A stretch of 64,000 nucleotides of DNA from Umezawaea tangerina (lineage in GTDB: Bacteria > Actinomycetota > Actinomycetes > Mycobacteriales > Pseudonocardiaceae), in NCBI RefSeq assembly GCF_003002815.1, contig NZ_PVTF01000019.1:62001-126000 (forward strand), in the 5' to 3' direction. The position numbers and the translations under genes are program-made. This document shows, in pieces, positions 16,855 through 25,420 of this stretch. The notes below the pieces were generated by a model that did no database searches, was not told the origin of the DNA, and saw only the letters and a list, made by a program, of their open reading frames with translations. Numbering within the stretch: position 1 is the stretch's first letter; every line of letters starts with the position of its first letter.

Positions 16855-16905
16855 CGTCGGCTCCTGGGCGGGTACCCGTGGCTGTTGCCCAGCCGAGGAG
16901 GACCC

Positions 16906-18687
16906 ATGTCCGAGACCGTTGCCGACTACCTGCTGGAACGCCTGCGCGACTGGGGTGTGGAGCAGGTCTTCGCCTATCCGGGGGACGGCATCAACGGGAT
17001 CGTCGCCGCGTTCGGGAAGGCGGGCAACCGGCCGGTGTTCATCCAGGCGCGGCACGAGGAGATGGCCGCGTTCGAGGCGGTCGGGTACGCGAAGTTCAGC
17101 GGTCAGGTCGGGGTCTGCGTGGCCACGTCGGGGCCGGGGGCGATCCACCTGCTCAACGGACTGTACGACGCGAAGCTCGACCACGTGCCGGTGGTGGCGG
17201 TCGTCGGGCAGACGGCCCGCACCGCGCGCGGCGGCAGCTACCAGCAGGAGGTCGACCTCCAGGCGCTGTTCAAGGACGTCGCGAGCGAGTACCTGGTCCA
17301 GGTCGACGTGCCCGAGCAGCTGCCGAACGCGCTGGACCGGGCGATCCGCACGGCGGTCGCGCGGCAGGCGCCGACGGTCGTGATCATCCCCGCCGACGTG
17401 CAGGAGCTGCCCTACTCGCCGCCGAAGCACGAGTTCAAGCACGTGCCGTCCAGCCCGCCCAGCGACCCGGTCAGCATCGCGGTTCCGGCCGAGGCCGAGC
17501 TCGTCCGCGCGGCGGAGCTGGTCAACGCGGGGGAGCGGGTGGCGATCCTCGTCGGCCAGGGCGCTCGCGGCGCGAGCGACGAGGTGCGGGCGTTGGCGGA
17601 CCTGACCGGTGGTGGTGTGGCGAAGGCGTTGCTGGGCAAGGACGTGCTGTCCGACGAGCTGCCCTACGTGACCGGGTCGATCGGGCTGCTGGGCACGCGG
17701 CCGAGCTACGAGATGATGCGCGACTGCGACACCCTGGTCATCGTCGGCTCGAACTTCCCGTACTCGCAGTTCCTGCCCGAGTACGGCAAGGCGCGGGCCG
17801 TGCAGATCGACGTGGACGGCCGCAACATGGGCCTGCGCTACCCGGTCGAGTCCACGCTCCTCGGGGACTCCGGCGGCACCCTCCGGGCCCTGCTGCCCCT
17901 GGTGCGGCGCAAGGAGGACCGCTCCTGGCGCGCCAAGGTCGAGCGCGACGTCGAGCAGTGGTGGGACGTCATGGCCAAGCAGGCCGCGGTGGCGGCGGAC
18001 CCGGTGAACCCCATGCGGATCGTGTCGGAGCTGTCCGCCCGCGTGCCGGAGGACGCGATCGTCACGGCCGACTCGGGGTCGGCGGTGAACTGGTACGCGC
18101 GCCAGCTCCGGATGCGCGGAACTATGCGGGGCTCGTTGTCCGGGACGCTGGCGACGATGGGCGCGGCCGTGCCCTACGCGATCGGCGCCAAGTTCGCGCA
18201 CCCCGACCGGCCCGTGGTGGCGCTGGTGGGCGACGGGGCGATGCAGATGAACGGACTGGCCGAGCTGCTCACGCTGGCCCGCTACCGGCACCTGTGGGCC
18301 GACCAGCGGTGCGTCGTGTGCGTGTTCCACAACAACGACCTCAACCAGGTCACCTGGGAGCTGCGCGGGATGGGCGGGGCGCCGAAGTTCGAGGAGTCCC
18401 AGTCGCTGCCGGAGTTCGACTACGCCGGGTTCGCCCGCGGCATCGGCCTGGAGGGCATCGCCGTCGACGACCCGGACGACCTGGGGCCCGCGTGGGACCG
18501 GGCGCTGACCGCCGACCTGCCGGTCGTGCTGGACGTGCGCTGCGACCCGGACATCCCGCCGATCCCGCCGCACGCCACCTTCGACCAGCTCAAGTCGGTC
18601 ACCGAGGCCGTGCTGCGCGGCGACCCCGACGCCTGGGACGTCGTGGTGAAGGGGCTGTGGACCAAGTCGCGGGAGTTCCTCGGCTGA
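16906..18687 (+). CDS. ThDP-dependent enzyme, pyruvate oxidase/dehydrogenase type
   Basis: This 593-residue protein has all three ThDP-family domains. The PYR domain holds the catalytic Glu in ARHEEMAAFEAVGYAKF. The middle domain is ERVAILVGQGARGASDEV. The PP domain has the diphosphate motif GDGAMQMNGLAELLT...HNND. Strongest resemblance is to PoxB-like pyruvate oxidases/quinone-dependent pyruvate dehydrogenases rather than acetolactate synthase. The start ATG 16906 follows GAGGAGGACCC. It stands alone 50 bases after the M50 gene, possibly in the same transcript. Confidence 0.88.
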   Translation: MSETVADYLLERLRDWGVEQVFAYPGDGINGIVAAFGKAGNRPVFIQARHEEMAAFEAVGYAKFSGQVGVCVATSGPGAIHLLNGLYDAKLDHVPVVAVVGQTARTARGGSYQQEVDLQALFKDVASEYLVQVDVPEQLPNALDRAIRTAVARQAPTVVIIPADVQELPYSPPKHEFKHVPSSPPSDPVSIAVPAEAELVRAAELVNAGERVAILVGQGARGASDEVRALADLTGGGVAKALLGKDVLSDELPYVTGSIGLLGTRPSYEMMRDCDTLVIVGSNFPYSQFLPEYGKARAVQIDVDGRNMGLRYPVESTLLGDSGGTLRALLPLVRRKEDRSWRAKVERDVEQWWDVMAKQAAVAADPVNPMRIVSELSARVPEDAIVTADSGSAVNWYARQLRMRGTMRGSLSGTLATMGAAVPYAIGAKFAHPDRPVVALVGDGAMQMNGLAELLTLARYRHLWADQRCVVCVFHNNDLNQVTWELRGMGGAPKFEESQSLPEFDYAGFARGIGLEGIAVDDPDDLGPAWDRALTADLPVVLDVRCDPDIPPIPPHATFDQLKSVTEAVLRGDPDAWDVVVKGLWTKSREFLG

Positions 18688-18747
18688 GCGCTGCGGGCTC
18701 CCCGCGCGCGGCATACGGTGGGTAGCGACGATCTGCGGAGGAGCGAG

Positions 18748-18960
18748 ATGACCGACCCGAACGAGAACCCGTTGGACACCGCCGAGGAGACGGACGAGGA
18801 CGAACTGGGGGTCGACCCGCTCGACGAGGGCGTGGAGGCGCCGTACAGGTGGTCCGGTGCCAACAGCTTCGGCACCACGTCGGCCGAGCAGCGCGCCGGT
18901 GAGCCGCTGGACGCCAGGCTGGCGCAGGAGGAACCGGACGTGCAGCCCGACGAGGTCTGA
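18748..18960 (+). CDS. Small DUF5709-type acidic protein
   Basis: This is a 70-residue acidic protein (MTDPNENPLDTAEETDEDEL...) with the LDEG, EQRAGE.LD.RLAQEEPDV pattern of the DUF5709 family, which is confined to actinobacteria and of unknown function. A strong GGAGGAGCG site precedes ATG 18748. Confidence 0.7.
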   Translation: MTDPNENPLDTAEETDEDELGVDPLDEGVEAPYRWSGANSFGTTSAEQRAGEPLDARLAQEEPDVQPDEV

Positions 18961-19119
18961 ACCCCCGAAAACGCCCGCCGCCGCTGGTCACCACCCGATC
19001 CGGTGTGCCCGTGATCACCGAACCGGGCCTCCGCGCGCCCGTCACCAGGCATTCCGGCGGATCTTCGCCCCGGCCGGTGACACGATCCGGTGCAGGCCGC
19101 AAAAAGCGCTTCCCGACAG

Positions 19120-19146
19120 GTTTGCGCCCGTCTCGTGCACGGGTAG
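19120..19146 (+). promoter_or_regulatory. SigF-type promoter of the whiB gene
   Basis: GTTT (19120-19123) and GGGTAG (19141-19146) are separated by 17 bases, matching the GTTT-N15-17-GGGTA pattern of actinobacterial SigF/SigB promoters. It lies 38 bases ahead of the WhiB start. The sigF gene is the convergent neighbour, so local stress control is plausible. Confidence 0.7.
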
Positions 19147-19183
19147 TTCTGTCTCGCCGAACAGTTACCGCGAGGAGAACGCC

Positions 19184-19480
19184 ATGACGTGCACGACCCG
19201 CCTGCCCAAGCCGGTTGCCGATGTGTGGGACTGGCAGATCGAGGGCTCCTGCCGAGGGGCCAACAGCGCGATCTTCTTCCACCCGGACAACGAGCGGGGC
19301 TCGGCGCGGTCGGCGCGGGAGAACCACGCCAAGCAGATCTGCGCGGCCTGCCCGGTGCTGGAGCAGTGCCGCCAGCACGCCCTTGAGGCGCAGGAGCCGT
19401 ACGGCGTGTGGGGCGGGATGGGCGAGGACGAGCGACGCAAGATCATCGCGTCGGCCCGTCGTCGCCTCCGTGTCGCCTAG
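19184..19480 (+). CDS. whiB3: WhiB-family iron-sulfur regulator, WhiB3/WhiD type
   Basis: The 98-residue protein has four cluster-binding cysteines (SCRGA, CAACPVLEQC) and the turn GVWGGMGEDERR, then a basic tail (SARRRLRVA) for DNA contact. The context VWDWQIEGSCRGANSAIFFH and HALEAQEPYGVWGG is closest to mycobacterial WhiB3 and Streptomyces WhiD, as recalled by eye. These proteins bind a [4Fe-4S] cluster and work with the primary sigma factor. The start ATG 19184 follows CGAGGAGAACGCC. A SigF-type promoter lies upstream. Confidence 0.9.
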   Translation: MTCTTRLPKPVADVWDWQIEGSCRGANSAIFFHPDNERGSARSARENHAKQICAACPVLEQCRQHALEAQEPYGVWGGMGEDERRKIIASARRRLRVA

Positions 19481-19489
19481 GGCCCGGAA

Positions 19490-20311
19490 CTACTCCTCCA
19501 GGCCGTCGCGCAGCTGGCGCAGCGTCTTCGCCAGCAAGCGCGACACGTGCATCTGCGAGATGCCGATCTTCTCCGCGATCTGGGTCTGGGTCATGTTGCC
19601 GAAGAACCGCATGACCACGATCTTCCGTTCCCGTTCCGGTAGCTGTTCGAGCAGCGGGTTCAGCGCCTCCCGCTGCTCGATCACCTCCATCTCCGGGTCG
19701 TTGGCACCCAGCGTGTTGCCCAGCGAGATGGAGCTGTCGTCCGCCAGCAGCATGTCGTCCAGCGACGCGCTGTGGTAGGCGTTGCCCGCCGCCAGCCCCT
19801 CGTGGACCTCCTCGCGGGACAGCCCGAGGTGCGCGGCGAGCTCACTGGGCGTCGGCGCCCGGCCCAACGTCTGCGACAGCCGCGACGACCCCGCGTTGAT
19901 CGCCAGGTGCAGCTCCTTGAGCCGCCTGGGCATCCGCACCGACCAGCTGGAGTCCCGGAAGTACTTCCGGACCTCGCCCATGATCGTCGGCACGGCGAAC
20001 GACAGGAAGTCGCTGCCGCGCTCGGGGTCGAACCGGTCCACCGCGTTGATCAGGCCGACCGTGGCGACCTGCACGAGGTCGTCGTGCGGCTCACCGCGGT
20101 TGCCGAACCTGCGCGCGATGTGCTTGGCGACCGGCAGGTGCTCGGTCACCAGCTCGTCGCGCAACCGCTCCCGTCGCGGGTCGTCGGCCGGGGTGGCCGC
20201 CAACGTCACGAAAAGCGGGGCGAGGTGGTCGTAATCGCCCCGTGTGCCCGACGACGACGCCGCCGGGCCGGGGGCCGGGGTCGTCGTGGTCTCCGCGCCG
20301 GTCTCGGTCAC
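19490..20311 (-). CDS. sigF: Stress sigma factor SigF/SigB family
   Basis: The protein contains regions 2 (HIARRFGNRGEPHDDLVQVATVGLINAVDRFD), 3 (APTPSELAAHLGLSREEVHEGL) and 4 (LPERERKIVVMRFFGNMTQTQIAEKIGISQMHVSRLL). The length of 273 and the RGSDFLSFAVPTIMGEVRKYFRD signature put it in the SigB/SigF/SigH group controlled by partner switching. GTG 20311 overlaps the stop of the anti-sigma gene (GTGA), the classic rsbW-sigF operon order. It is convergent with the whiB gene only ten bases away. Confidence 0.92.
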   Translation of the reverse strand: MTETGAETTTTPAPGPAASSSGTRGDYDHLAPLFVTLAATPADDPRRERLRDELVTEHLPVAKHIARRFGNRGEPHDDLVQVATVGLINAVDRFDPERGSDFLSFAVPTIMGEVRKYFRDSSWSVRMPRRLKELHLAINAGSSRLSQTLGRAPTPSELAAHLGLSREEVHEGLAAGNAYHSASLDDMLLADDSSISLGNTLGANDPEMEVIEQREALNPLLEQLPERERKIVVMRFFGNMTQTQIAEKIGISQMHVSRLLAKTLRQLRDGLEE

Positions 20312-20745
20312 GCATCCACCAGCCCGCGCTTGACCAAGTCGATGTGGACCACGTACTCGTCATCACCGGCCTGCGGTGCGACCCACGTGGTCACCGAGTC
20401 CACCAGCGCGCTCAGCACCCGCCAGCCGAAGCTGTCCCGGTCCGGCGGCGACGAGCGCTTCGACCCGACCTGGGTGGCGACCTGCACGACCCCGTCCGTC
20501 ACCACGAACCGCGCGCTCAGCACAGCGTCCGGCGCGGCCAGGGCGATCAGCGTGGAACACGCCTCGTCCACGGCGAGCTTGAGGTCCTCGATGGAGTCGA
20601 GGTCGAAGTCCTGCCGCATGGCGATGTCCGCCGCCACCGCGCGCACGATCGACAACTGCGTGGGGTTGGCCGCCATGCGCAGCTCGACCCCCTGGAGGGG
20701 GCTCTCCGACTCACCGCGCTCCGGCTCCGATTGCGACACGCTCAC
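20308..20745 (-). CDS. rsbW: Anti-sigma factor RsbW/UsfX (GHKL ATPase)
   Basis: This 145-residue HATPase_c protein has the N-box region LKLAVDEACSTLIALA and the core ELRMAANPTQLSIVRAVAADI. It should sequester the overlapping SigF and phosphorylate an STAS-domain antagonist. The G-boxes are weak (DSFGWRVLSALVD), as in mycobacterial UsfX. The start is GTG 20745, with GTG 20739 as alternative. Expression is probably driven by the SigF-like promoter at 20784-20809. Confidence 0.88.
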   Translation of the reverse strand: MSVSQSEPERGESESPLQGVELRMAANPTQLSIVRAVAADIAMRQDFDLDSIEDLKLAVDEACSTLIALAAPDAVLSARFVVTDGVVQVATQVGSKRSSPPDRDSFGWRVLSALVDSVTTWVAPQAGDDEYVVHIDLVKRGLVDA

Positions 20746-20783
20746 CTCATAGTCCGTCCTGTTGCGATGGCCATGGCCCTATC

Positions 20784-20815
20784 TACCCGAACTGGTCGCG
20801 TTTCACACGTGTGAG
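20784..20815 (-). promoter_or_regulatory. SigF-like promoter and 12-bp palindrome, rsbW-sigF operon
   Basis: On the minus strand GTGT (20809-20806) and GGGTAG (20789-20784) are 16 bases apart, near the SigF consensus, ahead of rsbW. A perfect palindrome TCACACGTGTGA (20804-20815) overlaps the -35 element. It sits between rsbW and the divergent kinase-STAS gene, a good place for a shared operator. Confidence 0.55.
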
Positions 20816-20843
20816 CGCGGCCCGTTGTGGGAAGTCCCGTTTG

Positions 20844-21641
20844 ATGCGCGTGCAACCGCCTGCCGAAGGCCCAGGGCACCGCGCCGACGGGGAGGCCCCC
20901 GTCGAGCGCTTCGTGCTTGACTTCCGAACGCGCTCGAACCACCTCGCCGAGCTGCGCGCCCGGTTCGGCGACTGGACGGAGTCGATCGGCACCGACGACG
21001 ACACCGCGTACGACCTGCTGGTCGCCGTCAACGAGGCCGTGTCCAACTCCGCTGAGCACGCCTACCAGCCCGGCGTCGACGGGACGGTGCGCGTCTGCGC
21101 GGACCTGGAGTCCGACGGCACGGTGGTGGTGGTCGTGGCCGACGACGGCCGCTGGCGGGTGCCGCCCACCGCGCTGTCCGATCGCGGCCGGGGGCTGCTG
21201 CTGATGCGCGAGAACGTGGACCAGGTCGTCGTGGAGCGCACGGCGGCGGGCACGACGGTGCGGCTGTGCCGGTCGCTGCGGCCGCGACCGGCCGACGAGG
21301 GCGTCCCGGCCCGGCGGCACGGCCACGAGGTGCTGGTGGAGGAACGGGAGGCCAGCGTGCACGTGGTGGTGCGCGGCGACGTGCCCGAGGACGCCGGGTC
21401 CGCCCTGCGCCGCTCGCTGCTCACAGCGGCACGCGGCGGCGCGGTGCCGGTCGTCGTCGACCTCGCGGAGCTGGGAGCGCGGTGCGCGGGCGCGGTGCAC
21501 GCCGTGTTCGCGGTCGCCGACGCGGCCTCGGCCGCGGGCAACCGGGTCGTCGTGCTCGCCGGACCCGGCACTCCCGTGTGGACGGCCCTCGAGGCGTCCG
21601 GGGTGCGGCACTTGGCGGATGTGGTGGCGCCCATCGGGTGA
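20844..21641 (+). CDS. RsbW-type kinase domain fused to STAS-like domain
   Basis: Residues ~15-140 form a GHKL ATPase of the anti-sigma type: N-box LLVAVNEAVSNSAEHAY, G1 VVADDGRWRVPP and G2 RGRGLLLMRENVDQVVVE. Residues ~150-265 resemble a degenerate STAS fold (HVVVRGDVPEDAGSALRRSL, PVVVDLAELGARCAGAVHAVF) with no clear phosphorylatable Ser. It probably links two switch partners in one chain. ATG 20844 has a GGGAAG ribosome binding site; GTG 20811 lies inside the palindrome and is less likely. It is part of the SigF-RsbW-STAS cluster. Confidence 0.8.
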   Translation: MRVQPPAEGPGHRADGEAPVERFVLDFRTRSNHLAELRARFGDWTESIGTDDDTAYDLLVAVNEAVSNSAEHAYQPGVDGTVRVCADLESDGTVVVVVADDGRWRVPPTALSDRGRGLLLMRENVDQVVVERTAAGTTVRLCRSLRPRPADEGVPARRHGHEVLVEEREASVHVVVRGDVPEDAGSALRRSLLTAARGGAVPVVVDLAELGARCAGAVHAVFAVADAASAAGNRVVVLAGPGTPVWTALEASGVRHLADVVAPIG

Positions 21642-21647
21642 GACGAC

Positions 21648-22025
21648 TCAGCCGATCGCCTCGTCGAGCGTCGGGTGCACGTCGAACACCTCACCGAGAC
21701 CGGTGGCCGCGATGGGCCTGGTCACGGCGCGGTCGGCGGCCACGACGCTGAACGCGATCGCTCTGCTCCTGCTCTGCTGCGCGGCTTCCACCAGCACGGC
21801 GAGGCCGGCGGAGCCGAGGAACGACACGCCGGTCAGGTCCAGCACGAGCTTGCCGCCGTCGACCAGGTTCGCCGTCACCCCCGCGCGCAACGCCGGAGCG
21901 GACACCATGTCGACCTCGCCGGAGACGGACACGACGGTGACGTCCTGCGCCGGGTTGCTCACCGCGAGGCCGATGGCCTGTTCGTCGCGGTTCGCTTCCG
22001 CGACGTTCGGATCCTGGACCGTCAC
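21648..22025 (-). CDS. STAS-domain anti-anti-sigma factor
   Basis: This 125-residue STAS protein has VVSVSGEVDMVSAPALRAGV and the phosphorylation loop LDLTGVSFLGSAGLAVLVEA, with Ser at the site phosphorylated by RsbW-type kinases. Unphosphorylated, it should bind the kinase and free SigF. GTG 22025 is preceded by GGGAG. It lies convergent to the kinase-STAS fusion with a six-base gap. This completes a three-way partner switch within 3 kb. Confidence 0.9.
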   Translation of the reverse strand: MTVQDPNVAEANRDEQAIGLAVSNPAQDVTVVSVSGEVDMVSAPALRAGVTANLVDGGKLVLDLTGVSFLGSAGLAVLVEAAQQSRSRAIAFSVVAADRAVTRPIAATGLGEVFDVHPTLDEAIG

Positions 22026-22202
22026 GTGGGATCTCCCTCTTGGTGTGTAGCCCTGTGTGTGGAGCGGGGAGTCCTGGTGGGCACAGGCGGCGTGACGCTA
22101 CGCGTGTGCAGCGAACGGTGGCCGTGCGGGCCCGCCGGAACTCCCCGGCGCGGCTGTTGGCTCAACCGCTGCGTGCACCACCGTACGTAACGTGATGAAC
22201 CA

Positions 22203-22493
22203 TCACAAGGACCGGGGCGCCCGCGAGTCCTGTGTGGTCAGAGCCCGGTCGGGATCACGGGGCCTGAGCTGGAAGAAGTTGGTCGGCCGTTCGGTCTCGC
22301 TGACCTGGTAGACGAACTCCATGCCGCGCGCGTCGAACTCCTCGAACCACCGGTCCCACGGCATCGGGTCCAGGTCGTCGTCGTACTCGGGGAAGTCGAA
22401 CCCCAGCTGCGCCACGGGCGCGGCTTCCCTGCTCTCCGCCCAGCGGCGGATCTCCATGTGGTCCGTCGTGCTCAACCGTCTGAACCCGGTCAC
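22203..22493 (-). CDS. Small conserved protein of the TTDHxEIRRWAE family
   Basis: This is a 96-residue acidic protein with STTDHMEIRRWAESREAAP, a PMPWDRWFEEFDARGMEFVYQ core and NFFQLRPR. It matches a small soluble family widespread in bacteria that databases often mislabel as 1,4-alpha-glucan branching enzyme; the real function is unknown. The GTG start at 22493 has GAAGAGGGTG upstream. A small dyad GTGATG...CATCAC ends at 22205. Confidence 0.65.
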   Translation of the reverse strand: MTGFRRLSTTDHMEIRRWAESREAAPVAQLGFDFPEYDDDLDPMPWDRWFEEFDARGMEFVYQVSETERPTNFFQLRPRDPDRALTTQDSRAPRSL

Positions 22494-22573
22494 GTGGCAC
22501 CCTCTTCACCCCGACCGGTACCCGCACGGGGGACGGCCCCGTGTCACGCGGTCGAACCCCACGTTAGCCCAGG

Positions 22574-23182
22574 CTAAGGCGCCGGGTCGCGATCCAGCAC
22601 GTGCGACCGCGCCGCCGCGTCGTGACGTCCGTCCCGTTCCGCGAGCCGCCGGGCGACCCGCGCGCGGACCTCGGGCGACTTGTTCCCGCCGTACTTGAAC
22701 TTCGCCCTGACCTCCCTGATGGTCAGCTCCAGCCCCCGGATCCCCGGCAGCAGCCTCCGGTCGGCCTCGTCGTCCGCCGACACGTCCGACCGACCGCCGG
22801 GCGGCTCGAAGTGCGCCAGCTGCCGGGTCAGCAGCTCGGCCTTCGCCGCCGGGTCGTCGAGGACCAGGGCGGTGCAGGCGAGCTGGACGGTGGCGTAGTA
22901 GGAGGTGGGGACGTCGGTGCCGCCCCAGGCCGCCGGGACGTAGGTGTAGTCGTCCAGGACGGTGAGCAGGACGTTCGGGTTCTCCTCCAGTGCCTGCCAG
23001 ATGGGGTTGGGGCGGGCCAGGTGGAGTCGGACGGTGTTGTCGCCGTTGAAGGAGAAGTGGGTGGGGACGACCACGGGCAGGTCGCGGTCGCGGCCGCAGG
23101 CGATGAGCTGGCCGAAGTCGTGGGCGGCTAGCCACGGGCGCCACTCGTCGTCCGGGGGCGAGTCCCAGGGGTGGATCAGCAT
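22574..23182 (-). CDS. PaiB-like FMN-binding split-barrel protein
   Basis: The protein has the PaiB pattern MLIHPWD.PPDDEWRPWLAAHDFGQLIA, PVVVPTHFSFNGDNTVRLHLARPNPIWQAL and DYTYVPAAWG. A C-terminal ELTIREVRAKFKYGGNKSPEVR (with the K-F-K-.-G-.-N-K-S motif) follows. PaiB relatives bind FMN or heme and include negative regulators of degradative enzymes; enzymatic roles are also possible. ATG 23182 is preferred because family similarity begins there, although the frame is open further upstream. Confidence 0.8.
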   Translation of the reverse strand: MLIHPWDSPPDDEWRPWLAAHDFGQLIACGRDRDLPVVVPTHFSFNGDNTVRLHLARPNPIWQALEENPNVLLTVLDDYTYVPAAWGGTDVPTSYYATVQLACTALVLDDPAAKAELLTRQLAHFEPPGGRSDVSADDEADRRLLPGIRGLELTIREVRAKFKYGGNKSPEVRARVARRLAERDGRHDAAARSHVLDRDPAP

Positions 23183-23711
23183 GGCCTGAGTGTGGTCGTG
23201 AAGTGGACTGGTCAACAGGGCCAGTGCGGGGTTGGTTTCGCAGGCCACTTCTGGGTGGTGGGGCCGGGAGTGCCTCTTCGGTGACCACTCGTCCGGTGGA
23301 AGTTGTCGTTCGTCGCGGGTGCGTCCTGTTGGCCCAGCTCGCGGGCTTTTCCGGTGCCCGTCCGGGCGGGGACGGGTGGTTCCGCGGTGGTTCCGGTGAT
23401 CGTCGCGGGCGGTGCCGGGTGATCGAGTTTAGTTGCATGGTCGGGTCTTGAGCTGCGGTTTTGTGCTAGTTGATCAGTGGGGCTGTAGTTCATCGGGCGA
23501 CGTGCGGCCGTCGGCGAGCGGTGAACGGTTGTCGGCCCGATCGGTCTGTCGACAGTCCGGCGTAATTCGGGAACAGCTCGGCGCGAGGAGGTGCTCGGTG
23601 GGCGAGCGGGGGCCGGGAACGGACGGTGTCCCGCGCCACAGTCCCGCAGAATCGACGGCACGTGGACAACCCCGAACGCCACGTCGAACCAGTCCCAGCG
23701 GAGGGATGCAC
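23183..23711. other. Intergenic stretch, no gene seen
   Basis: About 530 bases separate the PaiB-like gene from the small gene at 23712. I see no coding pattern, tRNA or strong terminator. The promoters of both neighbours should lie here. A G-rich AGCGGAGGG ribosome binding site ends the stretch. Confidence 0.5.
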
Positions 23712-23939
23712 ATGAGCACCACCACCGAAACCCGCCCCGAGGCCGTCATGCCCTCCGCCGCGCCGAGGGTGCTGCCCACGGCACCGTGCAGCGTGGTGTG
23801 GAGCAAGGGGCACGCGTACGTGCTGGAGGGGTTCCGGGCGCGGTGGGTGGGGGTGGACGACCGGGGGCGGCCGCAGGCGTTCACGGGGGCGGATCTTCAG
23901 CGGCGTGGGTGGGGGTACACGCGGGGGAGTCAGAACTGA
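23712..23939 (+). CDS. Small hypothetical protein (75 aa)
   Basis: ATG 23712 follows GCGGAGGGATGCAC. The product has a Thr/Pro-rich N-terminus and a compact C-terminal half (CSVVWSKGHAYVLEGFRARWVG, GADLQRRGWGYTRGSQN) that looks like a small beta-sheet fold. I do not recognise a family. It is followed by a tandem repeat array. Confidence 0.5.
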   Translation: MSTTTETRPEAVMPSAAPRVLPTAPCSVVWSKGHAYVLEGFRARWVGVDDRGRPQAFTGADLQRRGWGYTRGSQN

Positions 23940-23970
23940 TCCGGGTCGTGGGTGTGGGTCTGGGCCTGGT

Positions 23971-24100
23971 TCGTGTTGGGTCCGGACTGTGATCCCAGTT
24001 TGCGTTGGGGTCGGGCTGTGATCCGGGTTTGCGTTGGGGTCGGGCTGTGATCCGGGTTTGCGTTGGGGTCGGGCTGTGATCCGGGTTTGCGTTGGGCTCG
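23971..24100 (+). repeat. 29-bp tandem repeat, three full and two partial copies
   Basis: Three identical 29-base units (24001, 24030, 24059), each containing GGGCTGTGATCCGGGTT, are flanked by a diverged copy at 23971 and a partial one at 24088. There are no spacers, so it is not a CRISPR array. It is noncoding. Confidence 0.9.
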
Positions 24101-24139
24101 CGGGTTCAAGGCGGCTCCACCCCGCTCGCCGAGTGTTCT

Positions 24140-24440
24140 AGACTTGACGAACCTTGTCAAGACGGTGAAGCTGTCTTGACAAGCTCCGTCAAGCCCAGAG
24201 ATGGCTTCGGATCGGGGCGGGAGTAGGTCTGGCTGGCGCCAGCATCAGGCTTCGCCTGACACTGCATCCTCGGCTTCGCCGTCGGACAGGGCATCCTCGC
24301 TGCGCGTCGGACAGGGCATCGGCTGGCGCCGACAAGGCCCCAGGCGCTCCGCGCCGGATGCGCGCTGGCGGGCTGCGCCCGACGACGGATCCTCGGCTGC
24401 GCCGTCGGGTAGGGAAGGCATCCGAGCTTCGCCGGACAAG
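24140..24440 (+). repeat. Dispersed ~290-bp structured repeat, copy B
   Basis: Same orientation as copy C and opposite to copy A. The shared closing block GACAAGGCCCCAGGCGCTCC runs through CGCCGGATGCGCGCTGGCGG. The hairpin (24143-24193) has inner stem CTTGTCAAGAC/GTCTTGACAAG and an outer stem CTTGACG/CGTCAAG separated by a three-base internal bulge. Confidence 0.85.
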
Positions 24441-24780
24441 GCGTCCTCGCTGCGCGTTGGACTGGGTGGTGTGCTGCTGTGGCAGGGGCACCTGGGGGTG
24501 CTGGCCTGGTGTGGGGGCTGTGGTCTAGATCCACTCGCATGAGTGAACTGCGTCCGTAGTCATGAGGCTTCGGAGTTGTCGTCCACTCCATTGTTTTGAT
24601 CATTGTTTTGGCCTCGGTCTTGCCGTCGGCTCGGTCACTCGCCTGTGTGTCATCACCCTGTTGTGGGCTGCCCGTCGTGCGCCCGCTCACCCACCGTCTC
24701 GTCCCTCGTCGCCTGCTCCGGACATCCCGGTGAGCCTGGTCGGGGTGGGGTTCGACCTGCGGGATTAGCATTCCGGGGGT
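24441..24780. other. Intergenic stretch, no gene seen
   Basis: There is a mixed-composition stretch after repeat copy B, with a relatively AT-rich patch at 24580-24620 (TTGTTTTGATCATTGTTTTGG). I see no convincing reading frame. The promoter of the CDP-alcohol phosphotransferase gene is expected here. Confidence 0.45.
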
Positions 24781-24823
24781 GGCCGGTCGTGATGGGCGGC
24801 GCGTGACGGGGGAGTGTGAGGTC

Positions 24824-25420
24824 GTGGTCCAGGCTGGTCAGGGCGCTGGGGATCGGTGGGTGACTGTTCCGAACGCGTTGAGCGTGCTGCGGTTGCTCGG
24901 CGTGCCGCTGTTCCTCTACCTGCTGCTCGGCCCCCACGCCGACGGGTGGGCGGTCGTGGTGTTGGCGGCGGCCGGTGCGTCGGACTGGTTGGACGGCAAG
25001 TTGGCGCGGTGGTTGGACCAGACGAGCAGGCTGGGGACGTTGCTGGATCCGGCGGCGGACCGGTTGTACATCTTCGCGACGTTGTTGGCGTTCGTGGTGC
25101 GGGAGATCGTGCCGTGGTGGATCGCGGCGGTCCTGGTGGGTCGAGAAGCGCTGGTGGGGGTGTGCCTGCTGGTCCTGCGGCGCTACGGCTACGGGCCGTT
25201 CGAGGTGAGCTACCTGGGCAAGGCGGCGACCTTCAACCTGCTCTACGCGTTCCCGGTGCTGCTGCTGGCGCAGGGCGGTTCGACGGCCGCGCAGATCGCT
25301 CGCCCGATCGCGTACGCGTTCATGCTGTGGGGTGGCGCGCTGTACCTGTGGTCCGCCGGGCTGTACGTCTACCAACTCGTGCTCGCCGTGCGTCGCTCTC
25401 CAGGGGTGCTGGCTGCCTGA
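24824..25420 (+). CDS. CDP-alcohol phosphatidyltransferase
   Basis: The CDP-alcohol phosphotransferase motif is complete: SDWLDGKLARWLDQTSRLGTLLDPAADRL contains DG..AR, G...D and the final D. About five transmembrane helices surround it (LRLLGVPLFLYLLLG, FATLLAFVVREIVPWWIAAVL and others). It should transfer a phosphatidyl group from CDP-diacylglycerol to an alcohol such as glycerol phosphate or inositol in the membrane. GTG 24824 is chosen for GGGGGAG nine bases upstream; GTG 24803 and 24779 are alternatives. gcvH follows 90 bases later. Confidence 0.85.
   Translation: MVQAGQGAGDRWVTVPNALSVLRLLGVPLFLYLLLGPHADGWAVVVLAAAGASDWLDGKLARWLDQTSRLGTLLDPAADRLYIFATLLAFVVREIVPWWIAAVLVGREALVGVCLLVLRRYGYGPFEVSYLGKAATFNLLYAFPVLLLAQGGSTAAQIARPIAYAFMLWGGALYLWSAGLYVYQLVLAVRRSPGVLAA

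Noticed and set aside
16263-18725. An 820-codon plus-strand frame overlapping the M50 and ThDP genes
   Set aside because: Out-of-frame shadow; the two genes in the other frames have complete catalytic motifs.
23971-24100. Possible CRISPR array
   Set aside because: The 29-bp units are directly adjacent with no spacers and no cas genes are in the window; it is a simple tandem repeat.
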